Of a DNA stretch of 20,610 nt, positions 1 to 7,327 are shown one piece after another. The stretch is from Bacteroidota bacterium. Lineage in GTDB: Bacteria > Bacteroidota > Bacteroidia > Bacteroidales > B39-G9. The notes beneath the pieces were generated by a model, which made no database searches, was not told where the DNA came from, and saw nothing but the letters and a program-made list of their open reading frames with translations. The position numbers were made by a program, and so were the translations under genes. The stretch covers positions 1 to 20,610 of the forward strand of contig JAUVJB010000019.1 of the NCBI GenBank assembly GCA_030592465.1. Direction: 5' to 3'. Every line of letters starts with the position of its first letter. Position 1 is the stretch's first letter.

Positions 1-207
1 ATTAAGATTTTAGAATTAAGATTTTAGAATTAAGATTTTAGATTTATCAGTAACCTTAAACCTTAAACCTTAAACCTTAAACCTTAAACCTTAAACCTTA
101 AACCTTAAACATTAAACATTAAACATTAAACATTAAACATTAAACATTAAACATTAAACATTAAACATTAAACTTTAAACATTAAACGTTAAACCTTAAA
201 CATGAAA
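1..207. repeat. Heptamer tandem array at the left edge
   Basis: Positions 1-42 are three exact copies of a 14-mer (ATTAAGATTTTAGA, itself two related 7-mers). From 54 to 207 there are 22 consecutive 7-mers: eight CCTTAAA (54-109), nine CATTAAA (110-172), then variants CTTTAAA, CATTAAA, CGTTAAA, CCTTAAA and CATGAAA. The change from one homogeneous block to another suggests local slippage or amplification. The array ends about 17 bp before the start of the next gene, so it occupies that gene's promoter region. No gene is visible here. The same 7-mer family recurs inverted at 12036-12077. Confidence 0.95.
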
Positions 208-223
208 CTTTATAAACTATAGA

Positions 224-2047
224 ATGGTGAAGAATTTTTTTTTCATAATATTATTTTTATTATTAGGCTTATTAGTTTATTCGCAAAACTCATCTTCAGA
301 CACACAACTTGCTTATCAATATTACAGGAATAATGATTTTGAGAAAGCTTCTGTATTATATAAGAAATTATTTGAACAAAGTAAATCTCAAGTATATTAC
401 AAGTATTATGTGAATTGTTTAATTGAGCTTCAAGACTATCCGCAAGCAGAAAAAGTTATCAAACAACAATTAAAAAAGAAAAGGAATAAATTGCCTTATT
501 ATATTGAATTAGGTTCTGTATATAAACTCGAAAACAAAATCTCAAAAGCAAAAGACAAGTTTGATTATGTTGTAAAAAAATTACCTGCCAGTGAGAGCCA
601 AATTTCAATAATTGCTAATAAATTTATTGTTAAGCATCAGTATGCTTATGCAGAAAAGACATATTTTAAAGGCAAAAAGCTGTTAAAAGATAAAGATTTA
701 TTCAATTTTGAGCTTGCAAATCTTTATTATTATCAACGTAATTATTCTAAAATGATTGAGCAATACTTAGATATGCTTGGTGTAAGCGAAATGTACCTGC
801 AAACGGTTCAAAATCGATTGCAGTCAGCAGTTTATGGCGATGTAGATAATAGTTTAAGAGGTTTGTTAAAATCTGCGTTAATAAAACGAATACAAAAGCA
901 ACCTGACAAGACGGTTTTTAACGAATTATTAATTTGGTTGTATATTCAAGAAAAAGATTTTGAAAATGCTATGGTTCAAGCCAAAGCATTAGATATGAGA
1001 AAGAAAGAAAACGGCGAACGATTAATTGCTTTGGCACGTCTATCAAACTCAAATGATAAGTATGACGTGGCAGTTAGTTCATATCAATATGTTATTGACA
1101 AGGGTGTGAATTTTGGATATTATTTTATTGCCAAAAAGGAACAGGTTGAAGTTCTTTATAAGGAAGTAACTAAAAACAATAATTTTTCACATCAAGATTT
1201 ACTTAGTTTAGAAAACAATTTTATTAATACAATTTTTTTATTGGGAGAAAATGATGAGTCAATAGAATTATCGATAAAATTAGCTCATTTACAAGCATTC
1301 TATTTAAACGAACCTGAAAAAGCAATAAAAACTTTAACAAATGCACTTAAAATTAAAAGAGCAGACACAAGATTATTGGCGAAATGTAAATTAGAATTAG
1401 CTGATGTTTATTTATATTCGAGCGATATGTGGAACGCAACTCTAATTTATGCACAAGTTGAACGCTCAAACAGAAATAATCCGATTGGTTATGAAGCAAA
1501 ATTCAGAAAGTCAAGATTAGCTTATTATATTGGTAATTTCAAATGGGCACAAGCTCAGTTAGATGTGTTAAAAGCAAGCACATCAAAATTAATTGCTAAT
1601 GATGCTTGTCAACTATCGTTGTTAATTAACGACAATTCAGCAACCGACACAATAAATACAGCTTTAGAAATGTATGCGAGAGCAGATTTGTTGGTTTTCC
1701 GCAATAAAGACTCACTCGCAGTTTTAACGCTTGATTCAATTTTAACACAATTTCCGACTAATTCTATTATTGATGATGCTATTTATAAAAAAGCATTTAT
1801 TTATCTTAATAATAAACAGTATGTAAAAGCAGCCGAAAATTTAAAAAAAGTTGTTGATAATTATTCTTATGATGTTTGGGCTGACCACGCTCTTTTTATG
1901 TTAGCTCAAATTTACGATAATCATTTAAACAATAAAGAAAAGGCACAGCAACTGTATAAAGACATACTGGTAAACTACACGGGTAGTATTTATGTTATTC
2001 AAGCTCGTAAACGATTCCGTTTTCTTAGAGGTGATTTAATTGAGTGA
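224..2047 (+). CDS. Exported tetratricopeptide-repeat protein
   Basis: A 607-residue protein with an N-terminal signal peptide (basic MVKN, hydrophobic run to about residue 18, likely cleavage near VYS-Q at 20). The mature part is alpha-helical with degenerate TPR units. The first lie at about residues 27-100 (AYQYYRNNDFEKASVLYKKL) and the clearest are at the C-terminus, about 510-600, where YLNNKQYVKAAENLKKVV and NKEKAQQLYKDIL fit TPR helix pairs of the YbgF/BamD-like kind. Such proteins act as periplasmic or envelope scaffolds, but no partner is evident here. The ATG at 224 gives a complete signal peptide. There is no neighbour closer than 370 bp, so it appears monocistronic. Its stop is followed one base later by a fold-back repeat. 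The specific function is unknown. Confidence 0.85.
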   Translation: MVKNFFFIILFLLLGLLVYSQNSSSDTQLAYQYYRNNDFEKASVLYKKLFEQSKSQVYYKYYVNCLIELQDYPQAEKVIKQQLKKKRNKLPYYIELGSVYKLENKISKAKDKFDYVVKKLPASESQISIIANKFIVKHQYAYAEKTYFKGKKLLKDKDLFNFELANLYYYQRNYSKMIEQYLDMLGVSEMYLQTVQNRLQSAVYGDVDNSLRGLLKSALIKRIQKQPDKTVFNELLIWLYIQEKDFENAMVQAKALDMRKKENGERLIALARLSNSNDKYDVAVSSYQYVIDKGVNFGYYFIAKKEQVEVLYKEVTKNNNFSHQDLLSLENNFINTIFLLGENDESIELSIKLAHLQAFYLNEPEKAIKTLTNALKIKRADTRLLAKCKLELADVYLYSSDMWNATLIYAQVERSNRNNPIGYEAKFRKSRLAYYIGNFKWAQAQLDVLKASTSKLIANDACQLSLLINDNSATDTINTALEMYARADLLVFRNKDSLAVLTLDSILTQFPTNSIIDDAIYKKAFIYLNNKQYVKAAENLKKVVDNYSYDVWADHALFMLAQIYDNHLNNKEKAQQLYKDILVNYTGSIYVIQARKRFRFLRGDLIE

Positions 2048-2048
2048 G

Positions 2049-2181
2049 ATAATATTATTGTCATTGTTAGGAAGACCTCCAGAGTCTAAAAGACCTGGAA
2101 GAGTCGAGTCAATGGTCATTGATGTCAATAAACAACAAATAACGGCAAAGCCAAATGACTATGAATGACAAATAATATTAT
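2049..2181. repeat. Fold-back repeat element abutting the TPR gene stop
   Basis: Arms at 2049-2065 (ATAATATTATTGTCATT) and 2164-2181 are reverse complements over 17 bases with one extra A in the right arm. Inside lies a strong hairpin at 2074-2105 built on GACCTCCAG-AGTCT-AAA-AGAC-CTGG, plus a small palindrome ATTGATGTCAAT. The left arm begins two bases after the stop at 2045-2047. It may act as a 3' stabiliser or terminator, or be a MITE-like insertion. No transposase is present. Confidence 0.7.
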
Positions 2182-2262
2182 GCAAAATATAATCACGGCT
2201 CGGCTGAGCTCGCCGAAGTGCAAAGTATATGTTTTTTTCTACTATTTTAGAACGTGTTGGTT
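2182..2262. other. Spacer with GC-rich hairpin 2194-2220
   Basis: The rest of the 374-bp gene-free stretch after the first TPR gene holds a GC-rich hairpin at 2194-2220 (CAC...TCGGC, loop, GCCGA...GTG) in otherwise AT-rich DNA. I see no ORF and no good promoter match. The hairpin could help terminate upstream transcription, but no T-run follows it immediately. Confidence 0.5.
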
Positions 2263-2416
2263 AATATATGAGACTGCTTCTAAAACTATCCGCCAGCAGT
2301 CGGATAATTTTTAGCCGATTAGCGGTTTTTGTAATAGACTGACGTACAGATTTTTAGCTTTTAGACTTTTTATAAGATTAACCGCTTATCGGCTTTTCGG
2401 AGCGGATTCATATATT
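2263..2416 (+). repeat. Nested fold-back leader upstream of the EamA gene
   Basis: Outer arms 2263-2280 and 2399-2416 pair over 18 positions with one A-A mismatch. Three of the pairs are G-U wobbles when read as plus-strand RNA and would be mismatches in minus-strand RNA. A second stem pairs 2313-2327 (AGCCGATTAGCGGTT) with 2380-2394 with one mismatch. A small hairpin TATCCG...CGGATA sits at 2287-2306. The outer helix closes six bases before the ATG at 2422, so it would sit on the ribosome landing site. Part of the sequence (AACTATCCGCCAG and AACCGCTTATCGGCTTTT) recurs at 18628-18668. Confidence 0.7.
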
Positions 2417-2421
2417 GAAAA

Positions 2422-3303
2422 ATGGATAAACAAAAAAAGGCTTATTTATATGCTATACTTGCTGTTTCGTTTTGGTCAACAGTAGCTACAGCTTTTAAGA
2501 TTGCTCTTCGTTCAATAAATTTTCTTCAATTATTATTTTACTCTTCATTAACAGCGGTAATTGTATTATTCATAATCATTATATTACAAGGTAAACTAAA
2601 GTTATTTAAAAATTTAACCGGTCGAGACTATCGAAGGTATTTACTTGCAGGATTTCTTAATCCTTTTTTTTACTATGTTGTTCTTTTTAAGGCATATTCA
2701 TTATTACCTGCTCAAATTGCCCAACCTTTAAACTATACTTGGCCTATAATGTTAGTCTTGTTATCAATAATATTTTTAAAACAAAAGATTTCTCTTAAAA
2801 GTATTACAGCAATTTTTATAAGTTTTTTTGGTGTTGTTGTAATATCGTTGCAAGGCGAGCTTAATATTTTTCATATTACAAATGTTTTTGGTGTATTTTT
2901 GGCTTTAGGAAGTTCAATAATTTGGGCTTTGTTTTGGATTATTAATGTTAAAGATAAAAATGATGAGGCAATAAAATTATTTGTGAGCTTTGCTTTTGGG
3001 TTTGTTTTTATTTTTATAGCAAATATCTTATTCACAAAAATTATTATACCTGATTTTTCAGGCATGACAGCTTCAGTTTATGTTGGAATTTTTGAGATGG
3101 GCATAACTTTTTTCCTTTGGATGAAAGCTATGCAAATTAGTCAAACTAACGATAAAATATGTAATTTGGTCTATTTATCTCCTTTTGTCTCTCTTATTTT
3201 TATTCATTTTATTTTAGGAGAAACAATTTATTATACAACATTTATAGGATTAATATTTATTGTTGCTGGTATTTTAATGCAAAAGTTGGTTGAGAAGAAA
3301 TGA
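2422..3303 (+). CDS. EamA/DMT-family membrane permease
   Basis: A 293-residue, very hydrophobic protein with about ten predicted membrane helices, the usual size for the drug/metabolite transporter superfamily. Two EamA halves are visible: residues about 5-140 (AYLYAILAVSFWSTVATAFKIA, then QPLNYTWPIMLVLLS) and about 150-290 (GVFLALGSSIIWALFWIINV, ending in GETIYYTTFIGLIFIVAGI). The QPLNYTWP stretch resembles a subgroup that conserves an aromatic/proline at the end of the first half. The substrate cannot be told from sequence; amino acids or other small metabolites are possible. It sits in the inner membrane. It stands alone, with its ATG at 2422 directly after a structured repeat that could affect translation. 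Confidence 0.88.
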   Translation: MDKQKKAYLYAILAVSFWSTVATAFKIALRSINFLQLLFYSSLTAVIVLFIIIILQGKLKLFKNLTGRDYRRYLLAGFLNPFFYYVVLFKAYSLLPAQIAQPLNYTWPIMLVLLSIIFLKQKISLKSITAIFISFFGVVVISLQGELNIFHITNVFGVFLALGSSIIWALFWIINVKDKNDEAIKLFVSFAFGFVFIFIANILFTKIIIPDFSGMTASVYVGIFEMGITFFLWMKAMQISQTNDKICNLVYLSPFVSLIFIHFILGETIYYTTFIGLIFIVAGILMQKLVEKK

Positions 3304-3356
3304 TGTGTATAGATACATAATCATGCTTTTTTACAACATGAAATTTTTTATTATGA

Positions 3357-3387
3357 TTTGATATTTTAATAAATAGTTTTAACTTTG
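3357..3387 (+). promoter_or_regulatory. Bacteroidota-type promoter for the gene at 3443
   Basis: TTTG at 3357-3360, a 19-base spacer, then TAACTTTG at 3380-3387. This matches the Bacteroidota -33/-7 form TTTG-N19-21-TAnnTTTG exactly. It lies about 55 bases before the ATG at 3443, giving a leader of about 50 nt. Confidence 0.65.
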
Positions 3388-3442
3388 ATAGCTAAATTTA
3401 GGAAAAAGTTTTTTTTTATTACTAAATATAAAAAGAAATCCT

Positions 3443-3994
3443 ATGAAAAAGGAAGAAACAATTAGAGTAAGTAAGAAAATAATTTTATATATAATGTTTG
3501 TGGTGTTAATAATTAATGGATGTGCACCGGCCTATGTACCAAACGTTATAAACACCCCTTTATTAAGCAGTAAAGGCGAAATTCAAGCAGCAATACATAC
3601 CGGTATTTCCGGCACTGATCCTCAATTTTCTTATGCCCTTACCGATAATATTGGAATAATGTTAAACGGAAGTTTTGCAGATAGAACATCAGACTCAACA
3701 GACGATTTTCATAAGCATCAATTTATTGAATTAGGAACAGGGTATTATACTAAAATTGGTGAAAGTGGCAGATTTGAAACCTTTGGTGGTTTTGGATACG
3801 GAAAGTTACAAGCCGAATTTGATAATGACCTTTGGGATACACATTCAGATGTAACTTCTTCTCGTATTTTTATTCAGCCAACAATTGGAGCAACTACTGA
3901 CATTTTTGATGGAAGTTTCGCATCAAGATTTGTAATAGTTAATATGCATCAAGCTTCAAAAAAAAGTACAGGATTTTTTTTAGAACCGTATTAA
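3443..3994 (+). CDS. Small lipoprotein with beta-barrel-like body, frameshifted
   Basis: Reads 183 residues to a stop at 3992-3994. The N-terminus (MKKEETIRVSKKIILYIMFVV...INGCAPAY) has a hydrophobic segment and a lipobox-like site at Cys27, so it is probably a lipoprotein. The body alternates polar and hydrophobic residues with aromatic-rich strands (IGIMLNGSF, FIELGTGYYTKI, RFETFGGFGYGKLQ, IFIQPTIGATT), as in small outer-membrane beta-barrels. The reading frame breaks in a run of eight T (3974-3981): the next frame continues the same kind of strand sequence to 4158. With nine T the product would be 238 residues. No family recognised. Driven by the promoter at 3357-3387. The frameshift may be a sequencing error, a phase-variable tract or true decay. 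Confidence 0.7.
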   Translation: MKKEETIRVSKKIILYIMFVVLIINGCAPAYVPNVINTPLLSSKGEIQAAIHTGISGTDPQFSYALTDNIGIMLNGSFADRTSDSTDDFHKHQFIELGTGYYTKIGESGRFETFGGFGYGKLQAEFDNDLWDTHSDVTSSRIFIQPTIGATTDIFDGSFASRFVIVNMHQASKKSTGFFLEPY

Positions 3995-4158
3995 CAGGCA
4001 AAATAGGATATAAGTATGTGAAAGCCGTAATTCAAATAGGGGTTTCTGTGCCGTTAAATTCCAATATTGATTTTAACTATCAACCATTTTTATTTTCTAT
4101 TGGTTTACAAGGATACATTAATAAAAAACATAAAAATTCAACTTCTAAATTGTACTAA
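3974..4158 (+). pseudogene. Out-of-frame C-terminal part of the beta-barrel gene
   Basis: Starting in the T8 tract and reading one frame over, the DNA encodes FRTVLTGKIGYKYVKAVIQI followed by GVSVPLN, then YQPFLFSIGLQGYINKK and a stop at 4156-4158. Amphipathic strands ending in an aromatic-rich segment are what the upstream reading lacks. This tail has no start codon or ribosome site of its own, so it belongs to the 3443 gene. One added T restores a single 717-nt frame. Confidence 0.75.
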
Positions 4159-4329
4159 ATGATATAAATTATGTTTGGTAACATGCTTAAAATTCAAGCG
4201 GGAGGAAAGTGCAAAATACAAAAAAATACAAAAAAATAAATAGCATAATATCCTGATAATTAAGTGATTGAAATTGTCTGCTAAAATTTATAGCTGAATT
4301 TTATTTATAATAATATAAAATATTTTAAA

Positions 4330-5901
4330 ATGTTTTCAAAAAAAGATAAACAACAGATAAAAGAAAAGGGAATATCTTCACAAACCATTCAAGAACAAAT
4401 CAATAATTTTATTAATGGTTTCCCCTTTTTAAATATAGTTAAATCTGCAATCGCTAATGATGGTGTGCTATTGTTAAACGAAAAAGAAAAAAACGAATAT
4501 ATTGAACTTTTCGACAAAAGCATCAATTCAAAAGATATTGTGAAATTTGTTCCTGCATCAGGAGCAGCTACACGATTATTCAGAGAACTCTATGATTATT
4601 ACAATAATTATCATGGCACACAGGAAGAATATTTAAAAGTTATTTCTGACAGGAGTTTTCAGTCTATCTATTATTTATTTGAACATATACACAATTTTGC
4701 TTTTTATGATGAACTAAAGAAATTTTTAGTTTCCAAAAAGTTTACTCTTGCCGAACAGATTGAAGAGAAAGATTACTATAAAATTATTGAATATTTATTA
4801 ACAGACAAAGGACTTAATTACGGCAATAAACCAAAAGGTTTAATTCTTTTTCATCGTTATAATGATAGCAACAGAACCCCTGTTGAAGAGCATTTGGTTG
4901 AGGGTGCTAATTATTGTGCATCAAATTCAAAAGTAAATATTTATTTTACAATATCACCTGAGCATAAACAACAATTTCAAAAACATATAAAAACGATTAA
5001 GAAAAAATATGAAAAAATATTTAATGTAAAATTTAATATAACTTTATTTGAACAAAAACCATCAACCGACATTATTGCTGTTGATTTGAAAAATAAACCG
5101 TTTAGAAATAAAGATAATTCATTACTTTTCCGTCCGGGTGGACATGGTGCGTTAATCGAAAATCTTAATCAAATTGATGCTGATATTATTTTTATTAAGA
5201 ATATTGATAATGTTGTTCCCGATATATTAAAAAAGGATACAGATTTTTATAAAAAAGTATTAGCCGGAGTTCTATTACATTATCAAAATAAAATTTTCAA
5301 TTATCTCAAAAATTTACAAAACACATCGAAAGTTGATAATAAATTAATAAAAGAAATTGATAGTTTCATTCAAAAAGATTTGTGTGTTATTCCTAATCCT
5401 GATTATGAAAAATTGAATAAAGATGAGAAAATAGCCTATTTCATTAAAAAAATGAATCGTCCGGTAAGAGTTTGTGGTATGGTTAAGAATGAAGGAGAAC
5501 CCGGAGGTGGACCATATTGGGCTGAAAATAATGATAAAACCATATCACTTCAAATTATTGAAGGCTCACAGTTCAACCAAAAAGATAAAAAACAAGTTAA
5601 TATAATTAATAAATCTACACATTTTAATCCTGTTGATATTGTTTGCGGCGTAAGAGATTTTAAAGGTGTAAAGTTCGACTTAACAAAATATGTTGATAAG
5701 ACAACCGGTTTTATTTCTCAAAAAACAAAAGCCGGTGTTGAACTTAAGGCACAAGAACTGCCCGGTTTGTGGAATGGTGCAATGTCTGATTGGAATACTT
5801 TTTTTGTTGAAGTGCCTGTTACTACTTTTAATCCTGTTAAAATTATTAACGACTTATTGCGTAAAGAACATCAACGTGAAGAAGATTTAATTGCAAAATA
5901 G
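4330..5901 (+). CDS. DUF4301 family protein (nucleotidyltransferase-like)
   Basis: 523 residues, in the usual size range for DUF4301, a family found mainly in Bacteroidota. Visible marks: VPASGAATRLF at residues 74-84, resembling the glycine-rich GxxTR nucleotide-binding loop of sugar-nucleotide pyrophosphorylases; RPGGHGAL at about 268-275, like the GHG of UDP-sugar pyrophosphorylases; KNIDNVVPD at about 290-298, like the acidic metal site of that fold; and a C-terminal region with RPVRVCGMVKNEGEPGGGPYW at about 377-397. A role as a nucleotidyltransferase is inference from these motifs; no function has been assigned to the family as far as I know. No signal peptide, so cytosolic. ATG at 4330; no close neighbour on the same strand, so probably single-gene. 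Confidence 0.85.
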   Translation: MFSKKDKQQIKEKGISSQTIQEQINNFINGFPFLNIVKSAIANDGVLLLNEKEKNEYIELFDKSINSKDIVKFVPASGAATRLFRELYDYYNNYHGTQEEYLKVISDRSFQSIYYLFEHIHNFAFYDELKKFLVSKKFTLAEQIEEKDYYKIIEYLLTDKGLNYGNKPKGLILFHRYNDSNRTPVEEHLVEGANYCASNSKVNIYFTISPEHKQQFQKHIKTIKKKYEKIFNVKFNITLFEQKPSTDIIAVDLKNKPFRNKDNSLLFRPGGHGALIENLNQIDADIIFIKNIDNVVPDILKKDTDFYKKVLAGVLLHYQNKIFNYLKNLQNTSKVDNKLIKEIDSFIQKDLCVIPNPDYEKLNKDEKIAYFIKKMNRPVRVCGMVKNEGEPGGGPYWAENNDKTISLQIIEGSQFNQKDKKQVNIINKSTHFNPVDIVCGVRDFKGVKFDLTKYVDKTTGFISQKTKAGVELKAQELPGLWNGAMSDWNTFFVEVPVTTFNPVKIINDLLRKEHQREEDLIAK

Positions 5902-6066
5902 ATGCCCAAACTTCGTTCTTGTTACAACCACCAAGTGCTCAGCGAAGATAGACGATGACGAGATTGTGAAATTTGTTTAAGCATTGCATTATAGCTGTTC
6001 TCATTACATACTCGTTAGCTTTCATTGCATCGCAGCTCCAATAATTACAACGAACTAAAAAAAACA

Positions 6067-6651
6067 ATGAAAAAAAATAAAGCAGATATTTTTACAATTT
6101 TTCCAGATTTGCAAACAGAACGATTAGATCTAATTGAAATTAAACAGAATCATTTAGCTGACCTTTTTAAATTATTCGGTGACGATAGTGTAACAAAATT
6201 TTACAATATCGAAACACTGACTGAAGAAAAAGAAGCTCAAAAATTGGTTGACTGGTTTAATACTAGATTCAAGGACAAATTAGGGATTCGCTGGGGAATA
6301 GTATTAAAAGGGAAAAACGAGATAATAGGAACAATTGGATTTAATAATTTTACAAAAGGACATCGTGCAAATATTGGTTATGACTTACAAAAAGACTATT
6401 GGAACAATGGATATATAACTGAATCTTTGACCGCTGTTTTAAAGTATGGATTTGAAGAACTAGAAATCAATAGGATTGAAGCAGAATGTATGCCGGGAAA
6501 TATCTTTTCAGAAAGGGCTCTTAAAAGACTTGGATTTTTAAAAGAAGGTTTATTGAGAGACTGGATGTTATGGAATGGTAAACATTATGATATGATTATG
6601 TACTCTTTGATAAAAAAGGAATTTGTGTTAAGAAAAGCAACGAAAAGCTAA
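6067..6651 (+). CDS. RimJ/RimL-type GNAT N-acetyltransferase
   Basis: 194 residues from the ATG at 6067. An in-frame TTG at 6025 would add 14 residues of poor, non-family sequence and has no ribosome site, so I reject it. The family opening LQTERLDLIEIKQNHLADLF is at about 15-35, acetyl-CoA binding strand and loop GYDLQKDYWNNGYITESL at about 104-121, and the C-terminal NIFSERALKRLGFLKEG typical of RimJ/RimL-like enzymes acting on N-terminal or small-molecule amines. The substrate is unknown. The enzyme is cytosolic and complete. The spacer before it (5902-6066) is less AT-rich than its surroundings and contains no gene, which could mark an insertion boundary. No operon partner is visible. Confidence 0.85.
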   Translation: MKKNKADIFTIFPDLQTERLDLIEIKQNHLADLFKLFGDDSVTKFYNIETLTEEKEAQKLVDWFNTRFKDKLGIRWGIVLKGKNEIIGTIGFNNFTKGHRANIGYDLQKDYWNNGYITESLTAVLKYGFEELEINRIEAECMPGNIFSERALKRLGFLKEGLLRDWMLWNGKHYDMIMYSLIKKEFVLRKATKS

Positions 6652-6675
6652 CAAACGCTAAAATTAATTACCTGC

Positions 6676-6706
6676 TTTGGTGGTTTTTGAAAGTTAATTA
6701 TCTTTG
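6676..6706 (+). promoter_or_regulatory. Bacteroidota-type promoter for the GNAT-racemase pair
   Basis: TTTG at 6676-6679, 19 bases, then TATCTTTG at 6699-6706: an exact fit to the -33/-7 consensus. The predicted start of transcription near 6713 leaves a leader of about 165 nt before the ATG at 6879. That leader contains an imperfect inverted repeat, GTTAGTAAATGG (6715-6726) against CCATTTTAAC (6778-6787). Confidence 0.6.
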
Positions 6707-6878
6707 TTTGAATATGTTAGTAAATGGAAAGATATTACAAGAAAACGGCAACGTAATCTTAGCGCAGTCGTTAGTGACCATTTTAACGGCAATTCCACAA
6801 TATCATATAAAGAAAAATTTGCATTTCTCAATTATTTGATTATAATAATGTGAAATATTAACAAAAAAGGAGATTTTT

Positions 6879-7319
6879 ATGATTGAAAAAAAAACGTTTA
6901 ATCCGTTAAGAAAACCAAGTATTTATGAAAAAAAAGAAATTGTAGAATTTTTGTACATACATTTAGAAAAATATGGTGATTCCAAATCAGACATAGAAAA
7001 AGCTGTTGATTATGCCTTAAAGGAATCATTATCGTTTGGAGGTTTTGTTTTAGTAGCTAAAGAAAATTTGGAAATTGTTGGAGCTGTAGTTGTAAACCAA
7101 ACAGGTATGAATGGTTATATTCCTGAAAATATTCTTGTTTACATTGCTACGCATAAAGACCACAGGGGAAAGGGTATTGGAAAACAGCTAATGCAAAAAA
7201 CTATTGAATTAGCCAAAGGAAACATTGCTTTGCATGTAGAACCCGAAAATCCGGCGAGATTCCTATATGAGAAAATTGGATTCACAAGTAAATATATTGA
7301 AATGAGATTAATAAAATAA
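6879..7319 (+). CDS. GNAT family N-acetyltransferase
   Basis: 146 residues, a complete single GNAT domain. The acetyl-CoA pyrophosphate loop is HRGKGIGKQLM with R96-G97-K98-G99-I100-G101; the strand before it (ENILVYIATHKDH) and the C-terminal NPARFLYEKIGFTSKYIEMRL fit the fold. A strong Shine-Dalgarno AAGGAG at 6867-6872 lies 6 bases before the ATG, which is unusual in this window and fixes the start. The next gene, a racemase-like PLP enzyme, begins 8 bases after the stop, so the two are almost certainly co-transcribed from the promoter at 6676-6706. The substrate may be the amino acid handled by that enzyme, but this is inference. Cytosolic. Confidence 0.88.
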   Translation: MIEKKTFNPLRKPSIYEKKEIVEFLYIHLEKYGDSKSDIEKAVDYALKESLSFGGFVLVAKENLEIVGAVVVNQTGMNGYIPENILVYIATHKDHRGKGIGKQLMQKTIELAKGNIALHVEPENPARFLYEKIGFTSKYIEMRLIK

Positions 7320-7327
7320 GGACTTCT

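Noticed and set aside
54..207. CRISPR array or plant-like telomere repeat
   Set aside because: Units are 7 bases with no spacers, so it is not CRISPR; the unit CCTTAAA differs from telomeric CCCTAAA and the flanking DNA is a plain bacterial gene.
5690..5890. Second-frame ORF at the end of the DUF4301 gene
   Set aside because: Overlaps a well-supported gene completely and has leucine-rich low-complexity content typical of an out-of-frame reading.
6025..6066. N-terminal extension of the acetyltransferase from a TTG at 6025
   Set aside because: The added residues do not resemble the family, there is no ribosome site, and the ATG at 6067 gives the normal domain start.
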